Positions 1 to 6,755 of a DNA stretch of 9,890 nt are shown here, one piece after another. Under the pieces are notes generated by a model, which ran no database searches, was not told where the DNA came from, and saw only the letters and a program-made list of their open reading frames with translations. Where the stretch lies: the NCBI GenBank assembly GCA_007118235.1, contig SKRY01000012.1, positions 1 through 9,890 of the forward strand. Direction: 5' to 3'. The translations under genes and the position numbers were made by a program. Source of the stretch: Candidatus Hydrogenedentota bacterium (GTDB lineage Bacteria; Hydrogenedentota; Hydrogenedentia; Hydrogenedentales; SLHB01). Positions within the stretch are counted from its first letter, which is position 1. Every line of letters starts with the position of its first letter.

Positions 1-3000
1 ATGTCGCGCTGGGTGTCGGGCACTTTGTCGTACTCGTAGAGCTGGTCGTGCCACTCTTGCTGGCGCTCCGTCAAGGGCGGAAGCGCATCCTCCATGACAC
101 GCGTGGTCAGGAAGATCATCAGCTCCGTGTAACTCTTCTCGATGTCCGTGTGACGGAACATGAAGTTGAGCACGGGGATATCGCCCACAATCGGAACCTT
201 GTTGATGCGTTGGCGGTCGGCCACGTCACGCAACCCGCCGATGAAGATGGTCTGTCCATCTCCCGTGCGCAGGGTGCTGGTCGCTTCCCGTTTCTCCTCG
301 ATGGGAATTCCGTCCGGCGTGATGCCCGACACGGAACTCTGTTTGGCGTCCACGCTCACGATGATGTCGTTCTCGTGGGTCACGCGCGGCGTAACGTCGA
401 GCGTGACGCCAATCTCCTTGAACGCGGTGGTCGCCATTGGCGGCCCCGTGGTGGACTGCGTGATCTGTTGGTACGGGTATTCCTCGGAAATACTGATTTC
501 GGCGGCCTCGTTCTCCACCGTCACCACCACGGGATTCGCCAGAATCTTCGCGTTGGCGCTCTGCACTTCGGCGGCGATGGCGCCGGCAAAGTTGATGTCG
601 CTCGAAAGCACGGCGAATTCCAAGATGCCCGCGTCAAGATCCGGGGCGCCTGGACTGCCGAGATTGGCGTCAAACAGCACTTGCTCGCGATTATCTCCGG
701 AGCGGCGGCGGACCATGTCGAGCAACCAGTTGACGCCGGTTTGCGAGGCGTCGCTCAAGACCGCGTCGACAATCATCGCCTCGATGGCCACTTGCTTGGC
801 GGGAATATCGATGTCGCGCATGAGCTGGTTGATCTGCTCGATGACCACCGGTATGTCGGTGACCACGAGATGGCGGCCCCGTGTGTCGACATTCGCGTAC
901 CCGCCGTCGGCGGACAGCATGGACTCCACGACGGGCAAGGCCTCCTGAGGCTCCATGTGGTTGAGCTTAATCGCGTGCGTAATGGTGGGCAAAGTGGGCT
1001 TCGACACATCGAGTTCCCGGATCAATTCCACATACCGGGCGACCTGCCGGGGCGGCCCCGAGACGAGCACCAGATTCGTCGCCTCGTTCGCGGTGAAATT
1101 GATGAGCTGCGCATTGCGGTCTCCCATCACCACGCTGTCGAGGGTTCGGGTGATTTCGGACGCCTTGGCTTGGTCGAGCTTCACGGTCTCCGTGATCCGG
1201 TTGGCCGCTTGGGCTTCCATGTACGGCACGATGCGGAAGACGCCGTCCTCCTCCATGATGCCGAGATCATTCATCTGCAACACGATTTCCAGCGCCTGCT
1301 GAAGGGGGACATTGCGCAGTCTGGCGGTAACCGTGCCCGAGAGTTCGGTCCCGGCAACCACGTTGACCCGCGCGCGTTGCGCCAGCAGCGCCACCACGTT
1401 GGCGAGTTCCATCTCGCGAAAATCGATGTCCACGGGCTGGAACAAGGGATCATTGTGGGGATCATAGTCAGGCCGTTCCGCGCGTTCGGGGGCCGGCAAG
1501 GTCTCGTAGACGCCCGCTGTCGTGGGAATCTGGGGAATCTCCCGCGATGGGATTGGATCTTCGTCCTCCGGCAAGATGTCTTCATCGCCGTCCGGTTCGG
1601 AAGAGACTTCAATGTCGATCTCCGGCTCCGCATCGGGGTCCGCGGCGTCGTCCATTTCCCACTGGCCCCACGGATCCATATGCTCGGAATCGAAATCCTC
1701 GGCCTCCAACGGTTCGAGGTCCCCTTCCGTGGCCGCAAACGCTATTTGACGCGCCGCCGCCAAGTCCACCTGAGCGCTTTGCACCGCCTCAAGTTCGCGG
1801 GATAGCGCCGTTAAGCGCTCTTCGTATCCGTCCTCCCCCATTTCATCCGCCGCTTGTTGGAAGATCCGGCGCGGGGACGAGCTGGAAGAGGCGCGCTCCG
1901 GCGTTTCCGTCAACCCAGCGCCCGCGGGCGGCTGGTCATGTTGCACGGCGGCCAAGGCCTCCCCCAAGGTGTCCAGGGCGAGTTCCACGCCACGCTCTTC
2001 CCCCGGATGGGAGTCATCGGAGGGCGTCTCCTCGGACCACCCCGCCAGGAGGGATTCCGTGTCCGCGGCTTCCCGTTCGATAGCAGCGATCAACGCGGCG
2101 GCTTCATCGAGGATTTCGGCGGACTTGGGCCGCGCGCTTTCGCGATTGTCTTCCAACGCGGCGAATTCCGTGCTCACGAGATCGCCGCACAGCCGCTGGA
2201 GCCGGTCCACGGCCGCATGAAGCCCTTCCGCATCCTCCGCGCCGCGGAACCCGTCCAGAAATCCTCGCTGCGCGGCCACGTACCGCCGCACGGTCTCCGT
2301 GGCGCGTTGCGCTTCTTCCCGCTGCCGCCGCGCCTCTTCGCGGAAGGGCTCAATGCGCTCCCTCTCCAGGCGTTCCGCCATTTCGAGATGCCCGGTCAAG
2401 ACAGCCGTCAAATCATCCAGGGCCTCCACGGCCTGGCTATCGGCGGCATTCACGGGTTCCAGGTATTCACTGGCCTTTTTCATGAGTTCACGCGAGTTCG
2501 TGGCTGCGTCCCGAAGCTGGGAGGCGCTTTGCTCGACTCGATGGGCATGGCGCATCCAGGGTTCCGTCACTTCCGCGGCGAATAACGAGGCGCGGGCCGC
2601 GGCGGCCTCCAGTTCGTGTTCAAGCCGCACCTGCGGGGACATGGCCTCGGGGTTCTCGTTGAACGTAATATGCAGGCCCTCTTCCGCGCGCGCCAGCCAA
2701 GGCGTCACTTCGGCGTTCGCGAGATCCAGCACCACCCGGGTCACGAGGTGAGGTTCGAGGGCGTAGAGGCTGGTGCGTATGCGCTCCACATGCGGGTGGT
2801 CCGGCAATTCTATCTCCGGCTCCGTCAGGAAGTTCAACGCGCCATAGAGGTCAATCACATACCTGCCCGCCATAAGCGTGGCGTTGTAGGGAAGGGGCTC
2901 CCCCCCCGCCTCAAGGACCACACGCCCGTCTTCCCGCGCCGTGATGGCGTCGAGCGTTCCGGCGCGCTCGGCGGCATCACGGATCACTTCTTCCTGGACA

Positions 3001-3149
3001 TCAAGCGTGTGGGCTCCAAGAACCCTGTCGATATACTGGACCCGGGATCCGGCGTCTTCCGCAAGGGCGGCCAGTCCAACGCTAATTCCCACAACCAAGG
3101 CGCCCGCGCGCAATGCTTGTCTTATCCCCCTGCTGTTTGACTTGGTCAT
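1..3149 (-). CDS. pilQ: Type IV pilus secretin PilQ, oversized, C-terminus cut by window edge
   Basis: This gene encodes the outer-membrane secretin pore through which the type IV pilus passes. I translated it by hand: it is open for 1049 codons from ATG at 3149 and leaves the window without a stop. GGAGGAG (3159-3165) precedes the start. Residues 1-30 look like a signal peptide ending ALA-E. Residues about 70-165 resemble an AMIN domain, which in PilQ binds peptidoglycan. Residues about 171-560 are an Ala/Glu/Arg-rich, probably coiled-coil stretch followed by an acidic Pro-rich linker, which I do not know from ordinary PilQ. An STN/N0-like domain follows (about 570-642, QPVDIDFREMELANVVALLA), then two N-type repeats (about 652-714 and 722-781). 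The secretin core runs from about 784 to 1019 (KQVAIEAMIVDA, then KEIGVTLDVTPRV, GQTIFIGGL, VPIVGDIPVLNFMFR, ELMIFLTTRV). The core is essentially complete, so little is missing. The gene is last in view of pilMNOPQ. The secretin and pilus assignment is very secure. Confidence 0.95.
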   Translation of the reverse strand, partial: MTKSNSRGIRQALRAGALVVGISVGLAALAEDAGSRVQYIDRVLGAHTLDVQEEVIRDAAERAGTLDAITAREDGRVVLEAGGEPLPYNATLMAGRYVIDLYGALNFLTEPEIELPDHPHVERIRTSLYALEPHLVTRVVLDLANAEVTPWLARAEEGLHITFNENPEAMSPQVRLEHELEAAAARASLFAAEVTEPWMRHAHRVEQSASQLRDAATNSRELMKKASEYLEPVNAADSQAVEALDDLTAVLTGHLEMAERLERERIEPFREEARRQREEAQRATETVRRYVAAQRGFLDGFRGAEDAEGLHAAVDRLQRLCGDLVSTEFAALEDNRESARPKSAEILDEAAALIAAIEREAADTESLLAGWSEETPSDDSHPGEERGVELALDTLGEALAAVQHDQPPAGAGLTETPERASSSSSPRRIFQQAADEMGEDGYEERLTALSRELEAVQSAQVDLAAARQIAFAATEGDLEPLEAEDFDSEHMDPWGQWEMDDAADPDAEPEIDIEVSSEPDGDEDILPEDEDPIPSREIPQIPTTAGVYETLPAPERAERPDYDPHNDPLFQPVDIDFREMELANVVALLAQRARVNVVAGTELSGTVTARLRNVPLQQALEIVLQMNDLGIMEEDGVFRIVPYMEAQAANRITETVKLDQAKASEITRTLDSVVMGDRNAQLINFTANEATNLVLVSGPPRQVARYVELIRELDVSKPTLPTITHAIKLNHMEPQEALPVVESMLSADGGYANVDTRGRHLVVTDIPVVIEQINQLMRDIDIPAKQVAIEAMIVDAVLSDASQTGVNWLLDMVRRRSGDNREQVLFDANLGSPGAPDLDAGILEFAVLSSDINFAGAIAAEVQSANAKILANPVVVTVENEAAEISISEEYPYQQITQSTTGPPMATTAFKEIGVTLDVTPRVTHENDIIVSVDAKQSSVSGITPDGIPIEEKREATSTLRTGDGQTIFIGGLRDVADRQRINKVPIVGDIPVLNFMFRHTDIEKSYTELMIFLTTRVMEDALPPLTERQQEWHDQLYEYDKVPDTQRD

Positions 3150-3152
3150 GGT

Positions 3153-3692
3153 TCAATACTCCTCCAGATAAACGGTAACCGTCTCTTCATCGAATTCCAC
3201 CACCACGTGGTCGGGGGCGATGGACGCCACAATCGCCCCGTTCATCAGTTGGGCGCCTTCCTCGACCACATCGTCATTAAGCACGGCCATGGGGTTAATG
3301 CCATCGTGGAGAATGCCCGTCACCCGCAGGCCGCGCAACATCCGCTCCCGGCCCGCCAACTCGGCCGCCTCGTCGTCCGCATTGTCATTCGCCGCCGCCA
3401 TCACCGATGGCCCCACGCGCGGCGTCATCGGGTTGCGGGAAACACGCTCGGCTTCATAATCGAACTCCACCTCGCGCACTTCATCAATAAGCGCGTCGAT
3501 GTCCACGTGGCTTGTGATAGGGGTTTCAGCAGACGCGGTCTGAGCCGGCTCGGGGGCGGCTTCGGCGGCGTCCCGTGGCGCGCTGGCGGTTTCGTACCCG
3601 GCCATGGGATCCACCACGAAGAACTGATAGTAGATCACGCCACACAATGCGGCCATGAGCACCGCGAGGATGATGATTCGTTGTTTGTTCAT
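3153..3692 (-). CDS. pilP: PilP-like periplasmic connector of the type IV pilus alignment complex
   Basis: The 179-residue protein is probably the PilP link between the PilN/PilO inner-membrane pair and the N domains of PilQ. Residues 6-27 form one hydrophobic segment, followed by an Ala/Pro/Glu-rich linker (about 35-60). Near residue 86 is RNPMTP, similar to the RDPF-type motif of GspC/PilP connectors. The C-terminal block (from about LRVTGILHDGINPMAVLND to the end) has the small beta-domain pattern of PilP and the GspC homology region. An in-frame ATG lies 22 codons upstream, but it falls inside pilO. I prefer ATG 3692 because the hydrophobic anchor follows at once and the start sits two bases after the pilO stop. 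Classic PilP is a lipoprotein. Here the only nearby Cys (AALCG) lacks a small residue at -1, so a membrane-spanning anchor is more likely. Its stop is three bases before pilQ. Family sequence conservation is low, so position in the operon carries much of the call. Confidence 0.82.
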   Translation of the reverse strand: MNKQRIIILAVLMAALCGVIYYQFFVVDPMAGYETASAPRDAAEAAPEPAQTASAETPITSHVDIDALIDEVREVEFDYEAERVSRNPMTPRVGPSVMAAANDNADDEAAELAGRERMLRGLRVTGILHDGINPMAVLNDDVVEEGAQLMNGAIVASIAPDHVVVEFDEETVTVYLEEY

Positions 3693-3694
3693 AC

Positions 3695-4264
3695 TTAACC
3701 ACCCGCCTGCGGGGACTCCAGGAAGCGGTAGGTGCTCAGGGTGAACTCCGCTTCGCAAATCCCCTGCAATTGTTCACTGATATCCAGGTCGGATATCTTC
3801 AGATATCGTTCGAATCGTTCAAGCCGGTTGATAAAGGTCACGATTTGATGGAAATCCCCGTACGCCGTGACGTTATACGGAATGGTTTCCTTGCGCACAT
3901 CCCGCACGCGGGAAAGCTGGGCCAATTCCACATCCACGCCCACGTCCCGCGCCAACGCCTCGAATTCCCCCATGAGTTGCGGGATTTCCCGGCGGGCGGG
4001 CAAACGCCGCTCAAACTCATCCACCAACGTTTGAATCTTCGCCGTCTCCTCGCGCAGATCCTCGATGTTGTCTCGTGTTTCCTGGGCATACTGGACGCTG
4101 GCTTCAAGCTCTTCGATCTCCGCGGCAAGCGCGTCCAACCGCCCCTCTTGCCCGCTCTGGACAAAGAGCATGAACAAGGACACCAAAAAGAGCGTCAGAC
4201 ATAGCACGGCGCCCACGAACGCCCAGTCCTTCAGCGTGACGGTTCCTTTCAGGGCGTCAATCAT
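3695..4264 (-). CDS. pilO: Type IV pilus inner-membrane assembly protein PilO
   Basis: This 189-residue bitopic inner-membrane protein should dimerise with PilN and dock PilP. It has a short cytoplasmic N-terminus, a single hydrophobic segment at about residues 14-36, and a periplasmic coiled coil at about 40-90. A C-terminal ferredoxin-like domain follows. The PilO pattern is visible in RRLPARREIPQLMGEFEALA (about 87-106), followed by DVGVDV, and in the conserved stretch with Y130, Y135, F138, F144 and the LERFERYLKISDL block (about 148-160). Length is close to the usual PilO size of about 200. The ATG at 4264 lies within the end of pilN, overlapping by eight bases, with GGGAGAG just upstream. 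This indicates translational coupling. No odd residues or truncation are seen. Confidence 0.93.
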   Translation of the reverse strand: MIDALKGTVTLKDWAFVGAVLCLTLFLVSLFMLFVQSGQEGRLDALAAEIEELEASVQYAQETRDNIEDLREETAKIQTLVDEFERRLPARREIPQLMGEFEALARDVGVDVELAQLSRVRDVRKETIPYNVTAYGDFHQIVTFINRLERFERYLKISDLDISEQLQGICEAEFTLSTYRFLESPQAGG

Positions 4265-4907
4265 TGGTCTGCTCTCCCTGTTGAATCAGGAATTCAAGCG
4301 TGAAATGGCGCACGTCGTATCCCTGGAACGCTGTATCCGAGAAGGTCGGGGCCTCTAATTCAAACATGCTGGCGAACTCGGGATCTTGTTCGGCGGCATG
4401 CATGAGCCGGCTCACATCGGCGCTGCCCCCTTCCCGGATAACGTACCCCGACACCTCCAGAACGGGCCGCCGCACGGTGACTTCTTCAGTCTCGTACTCC
4501 CCGCTTTCGGGGTCGCGGGTGGTGCGGCGTTCGCGGAACTGGCGGGTGTTCACGCCGATGCCGCTGTACCAAAAATTCTCCGGCGCCAGCCGCGCCAAAT
4601 TGTGCAGTTGGCGGGACCAGATGATGCGATCGCTCACGATCTCGTCGATCGCCTCGATACGGTCGGCCAGGAGCTGCTTCTGGCTGGCGAGCTGATTGGA
4701 CTCTTCCACGTAGGGCCGCAGTTCGGCGAGTTCGCCCTGCAACTCCGCCGTGCGCGCTTCCTTCGCCGCGATTTCCCCGGCGAGGGTCATGTACGAAACG
4801 GCCATGTAGATCACGGCGCCCGCCAGTAAGGCCACGCTGAGCACATGCGGAACGGGAGTCCGCTTGATTGGCCGCAAATGGGGAGGAAGTAGGTTAATGT
4901 TTATCAT
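4257..4907 (-). CDS. pilN: Type IV pilus inner-membrane assembly protein PilN
   Basis: This 216-residue bitopic protein has a cytoplasmic N-terminus that begins MININLLPP, the conserved PilN motif (INLLP) known to insert into a groove of PilM. One membrane segment follows at about residues 20-43, then a coiled coil at about 45-92. The periplasmic ferredoxin-like domain (about 93-210) includes WSRQLHNLARLAPENFWYSG. The hydrophilic loop at about 121-145 (QFRERRTTRDPESGEYETEE) is somewhat longer and more charged than I expect. The ATG overlaps the pilM stop as ATGA, and GGAG lies about ten bases upstream, so coupled translation with pilM is likely. PilN and PilO together carry the motor-side signal to PilP and PilQ. 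Confidence 0.94.
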   Translation of the reverse strand: MININLLPPHLRPIKRTPVPHVLSVALLAGAVIYMAVSYMTLAGEIAAKEARTAELQGELAELRPYVEESNQLASQKQLLADRIEAIDEIVSDRIIWSRQLHNLARLAPENFWYSGIGVNTRQFRERRTTRDPESGEYETEEVTVRRPVLEVSGYVIREGGSADVSRLMHAAEQDPEFASMFELEAPTFSDTAFQGYDVRHFTLEFLIQQGEQTND

Positions 4908-6142
4908 AGGTTCGCTGCTCCGCGCACCGCCAGTCCAACGGCGACCATGAACTGGGCGGGATGCTCCTTCAGTATGTTGAGCGACGCGCTATTCCCCAAC
5001 TGGAGTCCGCCGGACATGGGGTTGGCCACCTCCACCTGCTCCACCCCAAGCTCTTCCACCAAGGTCGCGCGCAGAATGGGAAGCTGGGCGGTGCCGCCGC
5101 TGAGGATGATGCGGCTCACCGGTTGTTCATAGAGCTGTTGCTCGTAGTAGTCGAACGAACGGCGAATCTCGGAAACCAGCCGGTTGAGGGGGGTGGCGAC
5201 GATTTCGTCGAGATGCTTATCCGCCGCCGAAGCCTGCGTGGACTCCACGTGCTGGGGAGCGTCAAGATCATTGAGGTCCGCCAGTTCGTCGTCAAGGGGA
5301 TCCAACACGGAGCTGCCCGCCCACGACGTTTCGGCCTCGGTGGGTTCGGCGGACGCTTCTTGTTCCGCCGCGTCCTCGCCTTCCTCGGGCTCTTCAACGG
5401 GCGCGGGCGTGTGTTGGGCCGCCTCGAACAGCATCCGTTCCGCTTCCTCGTGGTCACAACGGCGCGCGCGGGTAATCGCCTGGATTAGCTCCCGGCTGCC
5501 CCAGTTAACGTCGCGGATGAAGTTGGAGACGCCTTCCTTGATGAAATGAATGCTGGTCGCGCTCGCCCCGAGATTGACCAGCGCGAGACTCTCGTCGGCC
5601 CCGTTGGTGAGCCCCAAGGCCTCGGCCGCGTCGGCAAGAGCCAGCGAATCCACATCGAGAATGGCGAAGTGAAGCCCCGCCGCCTGCGCCACCTCCACGC
5701 GGCTCTCTATCGTTTCGTGCTTGGCGGCCACCAACAAGATCTTGGTGAGAGTGCGCTCTCCCTCCGTCACCGTGGTGATTGGGGTCCAGTCGAGATTCAC
5801 CTCGCTGAGGTCATACGGGATGTTCTGGCTCGCCTCCTTGTCCACGGCTTGGGCGAACTCTTCCCGGCGCATGTTCGGAAGGCGGGGATATCGGATGACG
5901 ACGGCCTGCCCGGGCAACGCCCCCACAAGCAGACTGTGCTGGAGGGGCATGAAACGGACGGCCTCTTGCAACGCCTGGGCCTGCGCGGAAACCGGATCCA
6001 TGTTCATCTGAGCGCGGTCCAGGCGGGCGTGTCCCACGTTGTCAATACGCAGAACCCCTCCAACGCGCGATGCCTGCACGGCCTTCACCGAATGGGCGCC
6101 AATATCGATACCCACGACATTCTTGGGTTTGGAAAATAACAC
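4904..6142 (-). CDS. pilM: Type IV pilus actin-like ATP-binding protein PilM, GTG start
   Basis: PilM is a cytoplasmic, FtsA/actin-fold protein that binds ATP and the PilN N-terminus and forms the cytoplasmic ring of the pilus machine. The actin-type motifs are present: phosphate-1 GIDIGAHSVKA at residues 11-21, phosphate-2 LVNLGASATS at 188-197, and the adenosine motif ILSGGTAQLP at 346-355. The preferred start is GTG 6142, giving 412 residues. GGGAGGGG (6148-6155) is ideally placed, and the protein then begins FSKPKNVVGID as PilM does. An ATG 39 codons upstream (6259) would add an Arg/Gly-rich tail unlike the family. PilM is usually about 350 residues; the excess is an acidic segment at about residues 242-307. 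It heads the pil operon and overlaps pilN by four bases. Confidence 0.94.
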   Translation of the reverse strand: MLFSKPKNVVGIDIGAHSVKAVQASRVGGVLRIDNVGHARLDRAQMNMDPVSAQAQALQEAVRFMPLQHSLLVGALPGQAVVIRYPRLPNMRREEFAQAVDKEASQNIPYDLSEVNLDWTPITTVTEGERTLTKILLVAAKHETIESRVEVAQAAGLHFAILDVDSLALADAAEALGLTNGADESLALVNLGASATSIHFIKEGVSNFIRDVNWGSRELIQAITRARRCDHEEAERMLFEAAQHTPAPVEEPEEGEDAAEQEASAEPTEAETSWAGSSVLDPLDDELADLNDLDAPQHVESTQASAADKHLDEIVATPLNRLVSEIRRSFDYYEQQLYEQPVSRIILSGGTAQLPILRATLVEELGVEQVEVANPMSGGLQLGNSASLNILKEHPAQFMVAVGLAVRGAANL

Positions 6143-6147
6143 GGCCG

Positions 6148-6155
6148 CCCCTCCC
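6148..6155 (-). promoter_or_regulatory. Ribosome binding site that fixes the GTG start of pilM
   Basis: On the minus strand the eight bases read GGGAGGGG, with GGAGG seven bases before the GTG at 6142. No comparable site precedes the alternative upstream ATG at 6259, so this decides the start. The stop codon of a 41-codon open frame (6158-6156) abuts it. Confidence 0.7.
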
Positions 6156-6281
6156 TTACAGATTACGCGCCCGGCCCGCGCCCATGGGCCGGACGGGACG
6201 CCGCGGCGGAGATGTGACGCAAAAGGCCCTCTGCTCCCACCGGAAACCCTTGCCACCACTATCAGAAATGAGGTAATGCAT
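6156..6281 (-). CDS. Possible 41-residue leader ORF ahead of pilM
   Basis: A short frame runs from ATG 6281 to TAA 6156, ending directly at the pilM ribosome binding site, 13 bases before the pilM GTG. GGGGAG lies about ten bases before its ATG. The peptide begins MHYLISDSGG and ends with an Arg/Pro-rich tail. I recognise no family. Its ATG overlaps the TGA of a second small frame just upstream (TGATG). It could be a leader peptide coupled to pilM translation or pure chance in a GC-rich leader. Conservation in relatives would decide. Confidence 0.25.
   Translation of the reverse strand: MHYLISDSGGKGFRWEQRAFCVTSPPRRPVRPMGAGRARNL
6171..6192. repeat. GC-rich hairpin just upstream of the pilM ribosome binding site
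   Basis: Seven-base perfect arms CCGGCCC (6171-6177) and GGGCCGG (6186-6192) enclose eight bases. In the pil mRNA this hairpin would end about 16 bases before the pilM Shine-Dalgarno sequence. No T-run follows, so it is not an intrinsic terminator. It may modulate initiation or be a chance result of high GC. Confidence 0.35.
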
Positions 6282-6379
6282 CAATGTTTTCTCCCCTTTT
6301 TGGATGGGCCAGCTTTAAAACATACAATGGCGTCCCCGGAATCGCTCAATGTAACGAAATCCGCAGCCCTTTTCCCCAT
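6281..6379 (-). CDS. Possible 32-residue leader ORF, overlapping the next small ORF by TGATG
   Basis: The frame runs from ATG 6379 (or GTG 6382, immediately before it) to TGA 6281 and begins MGKRAADFVTLSDSGDA. AAAGGAG lies about 12-15 bases upstream. Third codon positions are much less GC-rich than in the neighbouring genes, which argues against a real protein. No family is recognised. I list it because its stop overlaps the start of the 41-codon frame and both lie in the probable pil leader. Confidence 0.18.
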   Translation of the reverse strand: MGKRAADFVTLSDSGDAIVCFKAGPSKKGRKH

Positions 6380-6403
6380 CACCGGCGAGAACCGCTCCTT
6401 TGT

Positions 6404-6432
6404 ACCATACTCGGCCGTCGAAAGTGAAACAA
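6404..6432 (-). promoter_or_regulatory. Candidate sigma70-type promoter for the pil operon
   Basis: On the minus strand there is TTGTTT (6432-6427), a 17-base spacer, then TATGGT (6409-6404). Each hexamer matches consensus only partly (three and four of six), but the spacing is ideal. It would give a leader of roughly 250 bases before pilM containing the two small frames. Other weak candidates exist, so the choice is tentative. Confidence 0.28.
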
Positions 6433-6555
6433 AATCGCGCAACAGTTATGCAGCTCTGAAAGAAAGTGCAATCTTCAGGCCAACTTATAGGGGTTTGTCG
6501 GCATATCTCCGCCGCGGCTTTAGCCCGAATTTGGCGGACTTCGGCGGGAGGCGCC

Positions 6556-6580
6556 GGATTCTCGTCATTCTGACGAATCC
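6556..6580. repeat. Hairpin in the divergent spacer
   Basis: GGAT-tc-TCGTCA-ttc-TGACGA-ATCC forms a six-base perfect stem with a three-base loop, extended by four more pairs after a two-base bulge. No T-run follows. It may be a regulatory site or transcript structure. Its function is unknown. Confidence 0.35.
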
Positions 6581-6680
6581 TACCGAACGCGCCCGGCCAA
6601 CGCAAGCGCCGCAACGAGAGCGCATCCAACAAGAACGGCCGCGCGCCGTGTTTGACGCCGGGGATTCTCTTGGCATACAC

Positions 6681-6698
6681 TATTGATATGTAGCAATA
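6681..6698 (+). promoter_or_regulatory. Dyad TATTG-N8-CAATA upstream of the metal-binding protein gene
   Basis: The perfect five-base dyad arms sit about 57 bases before the ATG, in an AT-rich stretch where a promoter is expected; TTGGCA (6670-6675) could be a -35 element. Genes of this family are often controlled by Zur, Fur or MntR/DtxR-type repressors, and the position would suit an operator. I cannot match it confidently to any known box. Confidence 0.28.
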
Positions 6699-6755
6699 AA
6701 GTTAACCAGGGTTTCGCAAGGCTAGTTTCAAATGTAAAGGTAGGGTGAAAAGGCT

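Larger units (their letters stand above)
6143..6755. other. Divergent 613-base spacer between the pil operon and the metal-binding protein gene
   Basis: This spacer holds the outward promoters for both transcription units. It is less GC-rich than the genes, especially at about 6280-6500 and 6660-6750. I see two tiny minus-strand frames (6156-6379), a GC hairpin (6171-6192), a candidate minus-strand promoter (6404-6432), a hairpin (6556-6580) and an upstream dyad for the plus-strand gene (6681-6698). I see no tRNA, no recognisable riboswitch and no convincing larger gene. Longer frames here are Arg/Pro-rich and look like GC-rich noise. Confidence 0.6.

Noticed and set aside
48..1805. Long plus-strand reading frame of 585 codons.
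   Set aside because: It is antisense to pilQ, rich in His, Arg and Gly as expected from the reverse of GC-rich coding DNA, and pilQ is unmistakable on the other strand.
1854..2585. Plus-strand frame of 243 codons.
   Set aside because: It is antisense to the coiled-coil part of pilQ, with no recognisable domain.
6283..6500. Cyclic-di-GMP riboswitch in the pil leader, attractive because such switches often precede pilus genes.
   Set aside because: I could not find the conserved GEMM blocks in order on the minus strand. A covariance-model search would settle it.
6315..6680. Minus-strand frame of 121 codons in the divergent spacer.
   Set aside because: Its composition is Arg/Cys/Phe-mixed with no family likeness, it overlaps the plus-strand promoter zone, and I saw no convincing ribosome binding site.
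6039..6686. Plus-strand frame of 215 codons across the pilM start and spacer.
   Set aside because: It is antisense to the pilM N-terminus at one end and low-complexity at the other, with no domain.
6671..6686. Sigma54-like promoter (TGGCA followed by TTGA).
   Set aside because: The spacing is one base too long and the required GC at -12 is missing.
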